From Bog-756 sp963734435 (GTDB lineage Bacteria; Actinomycetota; Acidimicrobiia; Acidimicrobiales; RAAP-2): a stretch of 64,000 nucleotides of DNA. Of this stretch, positions 40,351 through 49,246 are shown one piece after another (position 1 is the first letter of the stretch; each line of letters begins with the position of its first letter). The position numbers and the translations under genes are program-made. Below the pieces are notes generated by a model. It was given only the letters and a program-made list of their open reading frames with translations. It made no database searches and had not been told where the DNA came from. The stretch is taken from NCBI GenBank assembly GCA_963734435.1, contig CAVTHA010000009.1, forward strand, positions 186,001 to 250,000, read 5' to 3'.

Positions 40351-40920
40351 GTGTTCGTGACCAGCCATGTCCTCTCCGGCGTGCTCATCGGTCGAGCGGC
40401 ACGGGGCAGACCGGCCGCGGCGTTCGTCGCCGGGGTCGGGTCCCATCTGGTCCTGGACTCAGTCCCTCACTGGGGTTGCGAGAAGGGCGACAGCGTGGCC
40501 AACGAGCAATTCCTGAGAGTCGCCAAGCGGGACGGCCTGCTCGGACTCGGGACCATCGCCGCCGCGCTCATCGCTGTCGACCGACGGGATCGGTTGTCGA
40601 CCGTGGCCGCCATCGCCGGTGCCGTCGTGCTCGATCTCGACAAACCGGGGAAGTTCTTCTTCGGCGTGAATCCGTTTCCACCCGCAGTCATCCGGTTCCA
40701 TTCCCGGGTGCAGAACGAATCGGCAGACGGAATGCCAAAGGAGATCGCCTACGGAGCTCTGCTGGCGCTGACGGACGCCCTCATGATCGCGGTCGGTCGA
40801 GCCGGCGGACGGCGGGTCGGTCGAGCCGGCGGACGGCGGGTCGGTCGAGCGGGCGGACGGCGGGTCGGTCGAGGCGGCGGAGGGCGGGTCGTTCGAGGCG
40901 ACGGGCAGCGGGACCGCTGA
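40351..40920 (+). CDS. DUF457/YdjM-type membrane protein with repetitive C-terminal tail
   Basis: Predicted inner-membrane metal-dependent hydrolase-like protein, 189 residues. The N-terminal SHVLSGVLIGRAARGRPAAA and GSHLVLDSVPHWG give the HxxxG...HxxxDxxPH pattern of the DUF457 family. Two or three hydrophobic helices follow (about 25-45, 75-95). The last 40 residues are four to five copies of GRAGGRRV, encoded by a 24-nt tandem repeat, making a strongly basic tail that is absent from the family. GTG 40351 is used; GTG 40357 is equally possible. Divergent from the HNH gene, 126 bp apart. Confidence 0.75.
   Translation: MFVTSHVLSGVLIGRAARGRPAAAFVAGVGSHLVLDSVPHWGCEKGDSVANEQFLRVAKRDGLLGLGTIAAALIAVDRRDRLSTVAAIAGAVVLDLDKPGKFFFGVNPFPPAVIRFHSRVQNESADGMPKEIAYGALLALTDALMIAVGRAGGRRVGRAGGRRVGRAGGRRVGRGGGGRVVRGDGQRDR
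40795..40914. repeat. 24-nt tandem repeat, 4 to 5 copies, at the 3' end of the DUF457 gene
   Basis: Units at 40795-40818 and 40819-40842 are identical; 40843-40866 differs by one base, 40867-40890 by two or three, and 40891-40914 is a decayed copy. Each begins ggtcga and ends ggcgggtc. They encode the octapeptide GRAGGRRV in frame right up to the stop codon. Confidence 0.95.
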
Positions 40921-41023
40921 ACCCGCGGATACCGGTCAGTCAAGCCCGGCGCTGACCCGGGGGTAATCACTCCCGCCACCACTCCCGTGCCACACTTGTC
41001 GGCCACAGCGTTCGTAGCAATCA

Positions 41024-41085
41024 GAGCCCGGTAGCAGCAGAGCGGCACGGCAGCGAGCCCGGTAGCAGCACGGCAGAGCGAGCAG
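41024..41085. repeat. Imperfect 31-bp duplication upstream of fabD
   Basis: gagcccggtagcagca recurs at 41024-41039 and 41055-41070, each followed by related gag/cgg-rich sequence. It lies within the 197-bp region between the DUF457 gene and fabD, where the fab operon promoter should be. Confidence 0.6.
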
Positions 41086-41117
41086 AGCGGACCAGAGCAG
41101 TCGAGAGGAGTCGGTCG

Positions 41118-42374
41118 GTGCTGTCCTTCACCTTCCCGGGGCAGGGATCACAGCGATCGGGGATGGGTCACGCCTGGGTCGAGCATCCCTCGTGGGAGGT
41201 GGCGGCCGAGGCATCGGAGATCGCCGGACGTGACCTCACGTCGCTCCTGCTCGACGCACCGATGGACGAGCTCACCCGCACGGACAACGCCCAACTGGCC
41301 ACCTTCGTGATGAGCCTGGTGGTGCTCGACGCCGTCGAGCGTCTCGGACTGTTCCCCGCGGCATGCGCCGGCCACAGCCTGGGCGAGTACACCGCGCTGG
41401 TCGCCTCGGGCTCCCTCTCGCTCTCGGACGGCACGCGTCTGGTCATCGAGCGGGGCAGCGCCATGCAGGAGGCGGCAGATGAGCGCCCGGGAACGATGGC
41501 CGCCCTCATCGGCATCGCCGACGACGACGCCGACGCCGCCTGTCAGCTGGCCGAGGACGAGGTCTGGGTGGCCAACTACAACGCGCCGGGACAGGTGGTC
41601 ATCGCCGGCACCGAATCGGGGGTCGCCTCGGCCATCGAACGCGCCCGTGAGCTCGGGGCCCGCAAGGTGCTCCCCATCCCGGTGTCCGGGGCGTTCCACA
41701 CCCAACTGATGCTGCCGGCGCGGGCCCGGCTCCGGACCACGCTCGACGCCGTCGAATTCCACTCCCCGGAGGTCCCGGTGGTGGCCAATGTCGACGCCCG
41801 GGTGCACACCGACCCGAGCGAATGGCCCGGCCTGCTCTCGGCGCAGCTGTGCAGCCCGGTGCGGTGGCGCCAATCCCTCGAGACGCTCGGAGGCCGAGGG
41901 GTGACCGTCCTCGCCGAGCTCGGCCCCGGGGGGGTCCTCACCGGCATGGTCCGGCGGACCGTCCCCGATGTTCGGGGGGTGAGCCTGGCGGTTCCCGACG
42001 ACCTCGACAAGCTGATGGACACGGTGGCCGGCACGGACGAATGGACGGCATCGGCGCCAACCCACCAGGGTGAGCACCTCTATACCTCCGAGCGAGTGAT
42101 CGTGAGCCCGGCTCCCGGTGTGTTCGAGCCCAATTTCGATCTGGCCGCGTTGGAGAGCACGGCCCTGGCCGAAGCCACCGCCGCTCCGGGCAGTGGCAAC
42201 GGCGCCGAGCCCGGCTCGCGGCTGGACGTGGGCGACCGGGTCGGGACCGTCGGGCCGAACGACGTGCGCACCCCGTTCGAGGGCATCCTGGTCCGCTGGC
42301 TGGCCGTGCGCGGAGAACGGGTGGCCGAGGGCCAGCCGGTGGCCTGGATCCGCACCCCGGGAAGCGTCTCTTGA
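41118..42374 (+). CDS. fabD: Malonyl-CoA:ACP transacylase FabD with a C-terminal lipoyl/biotinyl-like domain
   Basis: Transfers malonyl from CoA to ACP at the start of type II fatty acid elongation. The catalytic Ser is in AGHSLGEY (Ser87), with GQGSQ at 8-12 and the active-site His in GAFHTQLM near 194. The transacylase core ends near residue 300. About 90 further residues follow, ending in a segment (roughly 360-412: DVGDRVGTV, RTPFEGILVRWLAVRGERV and EGQPVAWIRTP) that resembles a barrel-sandwich lipoyl/biotinyl domain but without the AMKM-type modified lysine. GTG start with AGAGGAG upstream. First gene of fabD-fabG-acpP-fabF; its stop overlaps the fabG start. Confidence 0.9.
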   Translation: MLSFTFPGQGSQRSGMGHAWVEHPSWEVAAEASEIAGRDLTSLLLDAPMDELTRTDNAQLATFVMSLVVLDAVERLGLFPAACAGHSLGEYTALVASGSLSLSDGTRLVIERGSAMQEAADERPGTMAALIGIADDDADAACQLAEDEVWVANYNAPGQVVIAGTESGVASAIERARELGARKVLPIPVSGAFHTQLMLPARARLRTTLDAVEFHSPEVPVVANVDARVHTDPSEWPGLLSAQLCSPVRWRQSLETLGGRGVTVLAELGPGGVLTGMVRRTVPDVRGVSLAVPDDLDKLMDTVAGTDEWTASAPTHQGEHLYTSERVIVSPAPGVFEPNFDLAALESTALAEATAAPGSGNGAEPGSRLDVGDRVGTVGPNDVRTPFEGILVRWLAVRGERVAEGQPVAWIRTPGSVS

Positions 42375-43151
42375 CCACAGCCGAAGGAGCCGGGGGGGAC
42401 CCGGGGGGGGATCAGGAGCACCGACGGGTGGTTCTCGTCACCGGTGGTTCGCGAGGTATCGGGCAGGCCTGCGCCGAGTGGTTCCTGGCCCGGGGAGACC
42501 GGGTGGCGGTGACCTCGCGGTCGGGGGAACTGGCCGCCGAGCTTGGCGACGGCCATAACACCGACCGGCTGCTGGCCCTGGCCTGCGACGTGAGGGACAG
42601 TTCCCAGGTGGACGAGGCCTTCACCGCCGTCGAAGACGCCTGGGGCCCGGTCGAGGTCCTGGTGGCCAACGCCGGCATCACCCGGGACACCCTGGTGCTG
42701 CGGATGGACGACGAGGCCTGGTCCGAGGTCCTCGACACCAATCTCTCGGGCGCATTCCGGGTGGCCAAGCGGGCGATGGGCAAGATGATCCGCCTGCGGC
42801 ACGGGCGGATCCTCTTCATCTCGTCGATGGGGGCGTTCATCGGCTCCCCCGGCCAGGCCAACTATGCCGCTGTCCAAGGCCGGGTTGGTCGGGATGGCCC
42901 GCTCGATGGCACGCGAGGTCGCCAGCCGGTCGATCACCGTGAACGTGGTCGCCCCCGGCCTGGTCGAAACGAATATGCTCGCAGCTCTCGGAGAGGAACG
43001 GAGGACCGAGTTCGCCGCCCAGGTACCACTCGGGCGGGTGGCCAGGCCCGATGAGGTGGCCGAGGCGGTGGGGTTCCTGGCCTCGGACGGGGCCGCCTAC
43101 ATCACCGGCGCCGTCCTGCCGGTGGACGGTGGCCTGGCCATGGGGTGGTAG
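42371..43151 (+). CDS. fabG: 3-Oxoacyl-ACP reductase FabG (one frameshift)
   Basis: NADPH-dependent reduction of 3-oxoacyl-ACP. SDR features: TGGSRGIG (24-31), CDVRD, NAGITRD (NAG), the Asn in LDTNLSGAF, Ser in FISSMGAFIG, and YAASK with catalytic Tyr and Lys. An extra base in gccgctgtcc (42864-42870) puts Tyr in one frame and the Lys in another; after correction the protein is 259 residues and ends with AYITGAVLPVDGGLAMGW, the family end. TTG 42371 overlaps the fabD stop (TTGA). The call as FabG rests on this operon context plus the typical C-terminus. Confidence 0.85.
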
Positions 43152-43255
43152 GAGCGGACATACCATGCAGCGAGGGTTGGTAGACGCTGGAATTTGCCAA
43201 TGGCCGCCGGGCGGACGACCATCACCGACTGATCCATCCCGACAAAGGAGCAAGT

Positions 43256-43495
43256 GTGGACAACGACGAGGCGTTCGCGAAGTTCAAGGAGTGCGCGGTC
43301 GAGGTGCTCCAGGTGCCTGAGGACAAGGTGACCAAGGATGCGCGCTTCACCGAGGATCTCGAAGCCGACAGCCTCGACCTGGTCGAGCTGGTCATGGCCC
43401 TCGAGGAGACATTCGACGTCTCCGTGGAGGAGACCGAGCTCGAGGGGATCGAGACCATCGGGCAGGCCTTCGACCTGATCACCGCCAAGCTCTGA
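43256..43495 (+). CDS. acpP: Acyl carrier protein
   Basis: Carries acyl chains on a phosphopantetheine arm. The 79-residue acidic protein has the attachment Ser39 in EADSLDLVELVMALEE, the universal DSL motif. GTG 43256 is preferred over the overlapping GTG 43254 because of reading frame; AAAGGAG sits five bases upstream. The TGA overlaps the fabF ATG by one base, so the two are translationally coupled. Confidence 0.96.
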   Translation: MDNDEAFAKFKECAVEVLQVPEDKVTKDARFTEDLEADSLDLVELVMALEETFDVSVEETELEGIETIGQAFDLITAKL

Positions 43496-44691
43496 TGCTG
43501 CTCGGCACCGGCCCGGAGGGCCCGATCGGAGGCCGGCGCGTGGCGGTCACCGGCAGGGGCGTGGTCTCTTGTTGTGGGGTCGGGTGCGAGTCGTTGTGGT
43601 CAGGTCTGTTGAGCGACCCTCCCGAGGGTGAGCGCCGGGTACGGGACTTCGACCCGGAGCGCTGGTTCACCGCCAAAGAAGCCCGGCAGGTCGACCGCTT
43701 CGCCCAGTTCAGCGTGGCCGTGGCGGCCATGGCGCTTGAAGACGCCGGCGAGGTCAACGCCGACCCGGGGCGATCAGGCGTGGTCATCGGGACCGGCGTC
43801 GGCGGCCTCGAGACCCTCGAGGAGCAGATCAAGGTGTTCGGTGAGAAGGGACCGCGGCGGGTCTCGCCGCGGCTCGTGCCCATGATGATGTCCAACGCCG
43901 GTGCCGCCGCGGTTTCCATCCGTTTGGGCTGGCACGGCCCGTCCGAGACCGTGACCACCGCCTGTGCCGCCGGCGCCCACAGCATCGGGTACGCCGCCCG
44001 CCTGGTCGCCTCCGGACGGTGCGACGTCGCCATCGGCGGGGCCGCCGAGGCCGGGATGACTCCGGTGGCCATGGCGGCCTTCGGCAACATGACGGCCCTG
44101 TCGACCTCGGGGTGGTCACGGCCCTTCGACATCCGGCGGGACGGGTTCGTGATGACCGAGGGGGCCGGAGCCCTGGTGCTCGAGGCGTGGGAGCATGCCG
44201 TGGCCCGAGGGGCACACATCTACGGTGAGATCGCCGGGGCGGCGAGCACAGCCGACGCCCACCACATCACCGCGCCCATCCCCGGGGGGTCCGGCGCCGC
44301 CGCTTGCATGACCCTGGCCATGGAAGACGCCGGCATCCGGCCCGACCAGGTGGGGCACATCAATGCCCACGGCACCTCCACCCCGCTCAACGACACCGCC
44401 GAGGCGGACGCCATCACCAAGGTGTTCGGCTCCTCTCCCCCACCGGTGACGTCCACCAAGGGGATCACCGGCCACGGGCTCGGAGCATGTGGAGCCATCG
44501 AAGCGGTGGCCTCGCTGCTCAGCATCGAGCACGCCCTGATCCCCCCGACCGCCGGTTACGAGCAGCCCGATCCCGACATCCACCTCGACGTGGTGGCCGC
44601 CGCCGGCCGCCCGTGGGAGCCGGCGCCGGTCCTGTCCAACTCCTTCGGATTCGGCGGCCACAACGGCTGCCTGGTCATAGCCCCGGGATAG
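43495..44691 (+). CDS. fabF: Beta-ketoacyl-ACP synthase II FabF
   Basis: Condenses acyl-ACP with malonyl-ACP. The Cys-His-His triad is in place: Cys157 in TTACAAGAHS, His292 in NAHGTSTPLND, Lys322 and His327 in STKGITGHGLGACG; GFGGHN closes the thiolase fold. At 398 residues it is slightly short for the family but complete. ATG overlaps the acpP stop (TGATG). Confidence 0.94.
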   Translation: MLLGTGPEGPIGGRRVAVTGRGVVSCCGVGCESLWSGLLSDPPEGERRVRDFDPERWFTAKEARQVDRFAQFSVAVAAMALEDAGEVNADPGRSGVVIGTGVGGLETLEEQIKVFGEKGPRRVSPRLVPMMMSNAGAAAVSIRLGWHGPSETVTTACAAGAHSIGYAARLVASGRCDVAIGGAAEAGMTPVAMAAFGNMTALSTSGWSRPFDIRRDGFVMTEGAGALVLEAWEHAVARGAHIYGEIAGAASTADAHHITAPIPGGSGAAACMTLAMEDAGIRPDQVGHINAHGTSTPLNDTAEADAITKVFGSSPPPVTSTKGITGHGLGACGAIEAVASLLSIEHALIPPTAGYEQPDPDIHLDVVAAAGRPWEPAPVLSNSFGFGGHNGCLVIAPG

Positions 44692-44716
44692 GCAGCGGTT
44701 CGGCCGGGGCCAGCAC

Positions 44717-45349
44717 ATGGATGCGCCGGTCGGTGGCCACGAGGTCCGGGCAGCTCTCATTCGCCAGTGGCAAGCCATCGCCTCGGCGATCCCGACCCTC
44801 GATCTGGATCGGTCGAGTCGGGTGGTGGGATGGCGGAATCGGGAGGTCCTCGCCCATCTCTACGTCCAGCCGGTGCTGGTGTGCAGATTCTTGGCCACGG
44901 CTTCGCCCCCGGAGCGCCGGCCGGGCGTGGCGACCAACCTGTCGGGTACCGGCCAGTTCAGCGACATCATCGACTCCTCGGCAAAAGACGGGGCGACGAA
45001 GGGCAAGTTCGACCTCGCCCTTCCACTGGCCCGCGCCGTGCCGGAGCTCGCCGCTGCGGACCTCAGGGTCACCATCACCACCTGGCAGGGGCCGATTGCC
45101 CTCGTCGACTACCTGGTGACGCGATGCGTCGAAGCGGTCGTGCATGGCGGCGACCTGGTCGAGCCCGTCCCTGCTGACACGGCGGCGCAGGCGATCACGG
45201 CGTGGGCCCTGATGCAGGTCCTGGCCACTTCGGCTCCGAACCTGGTCACTTCGGCGTCACGGCTCTCCGAGGCCGAATGGATCGCCGCCGCCGCGGGACG
45301 AACCACGATGGCGGGCGAACTGGGCTCGGTCCTGCCCGTGATGACCTGA
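44717..45349 (+). CDS. Maleylpyruvate isomerase N-terminal (DinB-like) domain protein
   Basis: A 210-residue protein of the mycothiol-dependent maleylpyruvate isomerase / DinB-like four-helix family of actinobacteria. Conserved features: the first helix ALIRQWQAIASAIPTLDLDR, the WRNREVLAHLYVQPVL segment carrying the first putative metal-ligand His, and LVTRCVEAVVHGGDLVEPV carrying a second His before Gly-Asp. Metal-dependent thiol chemistry is typical; the substrate is unknown. It begins 25 bp after fabF, so it could share the fab transcript. Confidence 0.75.
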   Translation: MDAPVGGHEVRAALIRQWQAIASAIPTLDLDRSSRVVGWRNREVLAHLYVQPVLVCRFLATASPPERRPGVATNLSGTGQFSDIIDSSAKDGATKGKFDLALPLARAVPELAAADLRVTITTWQGPIALVDYLVTRCVEAVVHGGDLVEPVPADTAAQAITAWALMQVLATSAPNLVTSASRLSEAEWIAAAAGRTTMAGELGSVLPVMT

Positions 45350-45457
45350 TCCGGCGGATGTGAGGACGTCTCGGCCCCCCGGATGACATCACCGGCGCGC
45401 TGGCGTCGGGAGCCTGACGCACGGCACCGGCTCCACACCCCCTACCGTTGAGGTCCC

Positions 45458-47171
45458 ATGGTTGACCAACTCGACCGATCCGAGGGCTCAGCCGACCGCG
45501 ACCAGGGCGACTCCGAGGGCACCGAACGCCCGGATCTGGACATCGGCGCCTTCACCCCGTACGGGCCCTGGACGGTGGAGCCGGACCGGATGGGCTGGCG
45601 GTTCCCCGAGGAGTCCGCCGGCGACATCGACGGCCTGCGCCGCCACGCCGCCGGCCTGGCCCGCCAACTGGTCCGCCGCCGCCGCCTCCCACCCGGTGCC
45701 CGGGTGGCCACGGTCAGCTGGCGGCTCGGGTGGGCGCTGATGGCCTGGGGGGTGCGGGAACGCGGCTCCCCCTCCTCGCGGTCCGGACTGTCCCATCGCC
45801 TGCGGCCCGCCTTCGAACGTCTCGGGCCCACCTACATCAAGCTCGGCCAGATCATCTCGGCGGGCGAGGGCATCTTCCCCGAGGAGCTGGTCGACGAGTT
45901 CCGGCTGTTGCGCGACCGGGTGCCGCCCGAGCCGTTCGGGGTGGTGCGTCGCACCCTGGAGGAGGACCTGGGTCGCCCCCTCGGCGAGGTCTTCGTCTCC
46001 TTCGACCGCCGACCGATCGCTTCCGCTTCCATCGCCCAGGTCCACGCGGCAACGCTCCGGAGTGGGGAACGGGTGGTGGTCAAGGTCCAGCGGCGCAACG
46101 TCGCATCGTCGGTGCGGCTCGACCTGGCAGCCATGTCCTTCATCGCACCGATCCTGGTCGGGCGGATCCCGGTGGCCGCCCTGACCAACCCACCAGCCCT
46201 GGTCGAGCTGTTCGCCGAGACGATCGTCGAGGAGCTCGACTTCCGGCTCGAGGCCCAGAACATGCTCGACATCGCCGCGCGTGTTCGCCCACATCGACCA
46301 GCGATCCATCGTGGTGCCCCGCCCCCATCCGGAGCTGGTCACCCGCCGCGTCCTGGTCATGGAGCACCTCCACGGGTTCCGGTGGGGGAACGCCGCCGGC
46401 ATGCGGGCCGCCGGTATCGACACGGCGGCGGTGTTGCGCACCAGCCTCATCGCCTTCCTCGAGGGAGCCCTGCTCTACGGGGTGTTCCACGGGGACCTCC
46501 ACGGGGGGAACCTCCTGGTCCAGCCGGACGGCACGGTGGCGCTGCTCGACTTCGGCATCACCGGCCGGCTCGACCAACGCAAGCGGCTGGCCTTCCTCCG
46601 CCTGCAGATGGGCGCGACCTCCAACAACGTCACCGTCCAGGTCGAGGCTCTGCGGGACCTGGGCGCGCTGCCGGCCGACTCCGACGTCGAGGCGGTCATC
46701 CGCGATCTCGGCCTGGACCGGCCGGCGGTGGACCCCACCACCCTGTCGGCCGACGAGATGGTCGAGCAGCTGCGCGAGGTGACCAAGGCCCTGCTGGGAT
46801 ACGGCGCCAGGTTGCCCAAGGAGCTGATGCTGTTCGTCAAGGACATCCTCTTTCTCAACGGCGCCATGGCCACCATGGCGCCGGACGTGGACATCCTGGG
46901 CGAGATCCTGGCCGTGGTCACCTATTTCAACGAACATCACGGCGAGCAGATCGCCCGCGACGTGGGCGTCGATCTCGCCCGGACACCGGTCGATCTCGAG
47001 GGCTACCGGGCGGCCATGGGGTTCCCGGACGAGACCGATCCCATCACGTTCCAGGACCTCCAGGAGCGGCGAGAGCTCATCCGCCGACGACTGCAGCAGC
47101 GCAACGCCAGTCGGCGCCGTCCGCCCCTGCACCGCGCTCTGTATCGGATGCTCCGTCGCCGGCGCTCCTGA
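45458..47171 (+). CDS. ABC1/UbiB-family atypical kinase (one frameshift)
   Basis: UbiB-like protein, implicated in isoprenoid-quinone biology. Motifs in order: the invariant KxGQ region TYIKLGQIISAGEGIFP, PFDRRPIASASIAQVHAATL with the Ala-rich loop, VVVKVQR with the ATP-binding Lys, EELDFRLEAQNML, then HGDLHGGNLLV and LLDFGITGRL (catalytic Asp and DFG). One extra base in atcgccgcgcgtg (46271-46282) separates the halves; corrected length is 570 residues. The first 110 residues are poorly conserved and Arg-rich. The usual C-terminal membrane helices are not evident: the end is basic and soluble. Confidence 0.87.
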
Positions 47172-47249
47172 CCGGCCTGGTGCCGGCCCGGTCCCTGGCT
47201 GGTCGGGCCGGGCCATCGGGGTCGGCCGCCGTCCCCGACGCCGGCTGGC

Positions 47250-48083
47250 TCAACCGGCGTCGAGCGCCTGACGGAGCGAGGAGACGAACGAAGCTGCACC
47301 CTCCGGTCCGGCACCGTCCAGGAGCCGGCGCACCAGCGCCGACCCCACCACCACGCCGTCGGCCACCTCGCAGATGCGGGCCGCCTGATCCGGGGTGGAC
47401 ACACCGATGCCCACGCACACCGGTAAACCGGTGACTGCCCTGGCCCGTTCGGCCACCTGGCGGGCCGTATCGGCCAGCTCCGACTGCTCGCCGGTCACCC
47501 CCATGCGGGCCACGGCGTAGACGAAGCCCCGGGAGCGCCGGCACAGCGCGGCCACCCGCTGGTCCGGAGTCGAGGGAGCCACCAACAGGACCGTGGCCAC
47601 ACCCGCCCGGTCGGCGGCATCGGCCCAGGGTCCGAGCTCCTCCAGGGCGAGATCGGGGATGATGGCACCGGCGACCCCCGATTCGGCCATCAAACCGGCC
47701 ATGCGACCGTGCCCGGCGCGGAAGACGACGTTGTAGTACGTCATCACCACGATCGGTACACCGACGTCGACGCGCGTGAGATCGGCCAGCACGCCATGGG
47801 GGGTCGTGCCTCGCTCGAGCGCCCGTAGCGAGGCTTCCTGAATGGTGACGCCGTCGATCATCGGATCAGAGAAAGGGATCCCCACCTCGATGGCGTCCGC
47901 CCCCGCTTCGGCCACGGCCTCCAGTGTGAGCAACCACCGGTCGTCCATGCCCCCGGTCACGTAGGGAACGAGCAGCTTGCGCCCGGCATCGCGCCCGGCG
48001 GCCAGGGCCGAGGCCAGACGGCCCTCTGGCAGCTCGGTCGCCATCGTGTGCGCCGAGCCGGCGCCGTCGCCCTCCACGGTCAC
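47250..48083 (-). CDS. trpA: Tryptophan synthase alpha subunit
   Basis: Cleaves indole-3-glycerol phosphate to indole, which is channelled to TrpB. TIM-barrel motifs are clear: Glu in DAIEVGIPFSDPMIDGVTIQ, Asp in IIPDLALEE, GFVYAVARMGVTG and VGIGVSTPDQA. 277 residues. GTG 48083 overlaps the trpB stop (GTGA); an internal Met14 is the alternative start. Last gene of trpC-F-B-A, converging on the ubiB-like gene. Confidence 0.96.
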   Translation of the reverse strand: MTVEGDGAGSAHTMATELPEGRLASALAAGRDAGRKLLVPYVTGGMDDRWLLTLEAVAEAGADAIEVGIPFSDPMIDGVTIQEASLRALERGTTPHGVLADLTRVDVGVPIVVMTYYNVVFRAGHGRMAGLMAESGVAGAIIPDLALEELGPWADAADRAGVATVLLVAPSTPDQRVAALCRRSRGFVYAVARMGVTGEQSELADTARQVAERARAVTGLPVCVGIGVSTPDQAARICEVADGVVVGSALVRRLLDGAGPEGAASFVSSLRQALDAG

Positions 48084-49246
48084 GACCGCAACAGATCGCG
48101 TACCTGGGCGACGTCCTTGTCCCCCCGCCCCGACAGGTTGACCAGGACCGTGGATCCGCGGGGCAGGTCGTCGCTCCCCGCCCGGGCCACGATCCAGGCG
48201 ATGCCGTGGGCCGATTCGAGGGCCGGGATGATGCCCTCGGTCCGGGCCAGGGTCTTGAACGCCTCGATGACGTGGTGGTCGTCGGCGGACTCGTATTGGG
48301 CCCGGCCGAGCTCAGCCAGATGGGCGTGCTCGGGGCCGATGCCGGGATAGTCGAGCCCGGCCGAGATGGAGTCGGCCTCGAGGATCTGGCCCTCTTCGTC
48401 CTGCAAGAGTTCGCTCCGCATCCCGTGCAGCACCCCAGGGATGCCATTGGTCATGGCCGCACCGCCGGCGGCTTCGACAGCCACCAATGCCGAGGACGTG
48501 GCGTCGGCGAAGCCGGCGAAGATCCCGGCGGCGTTCGACCCGCCACCCGCACAGGCCACCACCACGTCCGGGTCGTCGCCCCCGAGGAGGGCCCGGCACT
48601 GCTCACGTGCCTCGTCGCCGATGACCCGCTGGAACTCGCGGACCATCCACGGATAGGGGTGGGGGCCCATCACCGATCCGATGCAGTAGTGGGTGTCCTC
48701 CACCGACGCCACCCAATTCCGCAGCGCCTCGTTCACCGCGTCCTTGAGGGTGCGGCTGCCGGTGAGCACCGGGCGTACGTCGGCGCCGAGCAACTCCATC
48801 CGGAAGACGTTGAGCTCCTGGCGGTGAGTGTCGACCTCGCCCATGTACACCGTGCACTCCATCCCGAACAGGGCGGCGGCGGTGGCGGTGGCGACACCGT
48901 GCTGGCCCGCGCCCGTCTCGGCGATGAGACGGCGCTTCCCCATCCGGCGGGCAAGCAGGCCCTGGCCGACCACGTTGTTGAGCTTGTGCGAGCCGGTGTG
49001 GGCCAGGTCCTCGCGCTTGAGCAGCACCCGCACCCCGAGCTCCTCCGACAGCCGGCTGCACTCGGTGACCGGCGTGGGCCGTCCGCCATAGCCTCGCAGG
49101 AGGCCGTCGAGCTCGGCCCGGAATTGCTCGTCCGTCCACGCCGACCGGAACGCCGCCTCCAGTTCCATGCAGGCCGGTACCAGTGACTCCGGCACGAACC
49201 GCCCGCCGAACCGGCCGAACCGGCCGCTGGGGCCGGGATCACCCAT
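48080..49246 (-). CDS. trpB: Tryptophan synthase beta subunit
   Basis: PLP enzyme joining indole and serine. GRFGRFGGRFVPESLVPA is the family N-terminus, the PLP Lys is in HTGSHKLNNVVGQ, the Gln-rich loop is ETGAGQHGVATATAAA, and the phosphate loop is CAGGGSNAAGIF. 388 residues from ATG 49246; the frame is open 43 codons further upstream but that part overlaps trpF. Start overlaps the trpF stop by eight bases. Confidence 0.96.
   Translation of the reverse strand: MGDPGPSGRFGRFGGRFVPESLVPACMELEAAFRSAWTDEQFRAELDGLLRGYGGRPTPVTECSRLSEELGVRVLLKREDLAHTGSHKLNNVVGQGLLARRMGKRRLIAETGAGQHGVATATAAALFGMECTVYMGEVDTHRQELNVFRMELLGADVRPVLTGSRTLKDAVNEALRNWVASVEDTHYCIGSVMGPHPYPWMVREFQRVIGDEAREQCRALLGGDDPDVVVACAGGGSNAAGIFAGFADATSSALVAVEAAGGAAMTNGIPGVLHGMRSELLQDEEGQILEADSISAGLDYPGIGPEHAHLAELGRAQYESADDHHVIEAFKTLARTEGIIPALESAHGIAWIVARAGSDDLPRGSTVLVNLSGRGDKDVAQVRDLLRS

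Noticed and set aside
47172..47249. Strong terminator between the UbiB-like gene and trpA
   Set aside because: Several GC-rich short complementary stretches can pair, but none stands out over background and there is no U-run.
46281..47434. The extended 658-codon reading of the UbiB-like gene
   Set aside because: After the frameshift the long frame is Arg/Pro-rich noise; the kinase motifs HGDLHGG and DFG continue in the other frame that stops at 47171.
49196..49235. Tandem repeat in the trpB N-terminus (ccgaaccgg twice)
   Set aside because: It encodes GRFGRFGG, which is the ordinary conserved TrpB N-terminal motif, so it is not a minisatellite.
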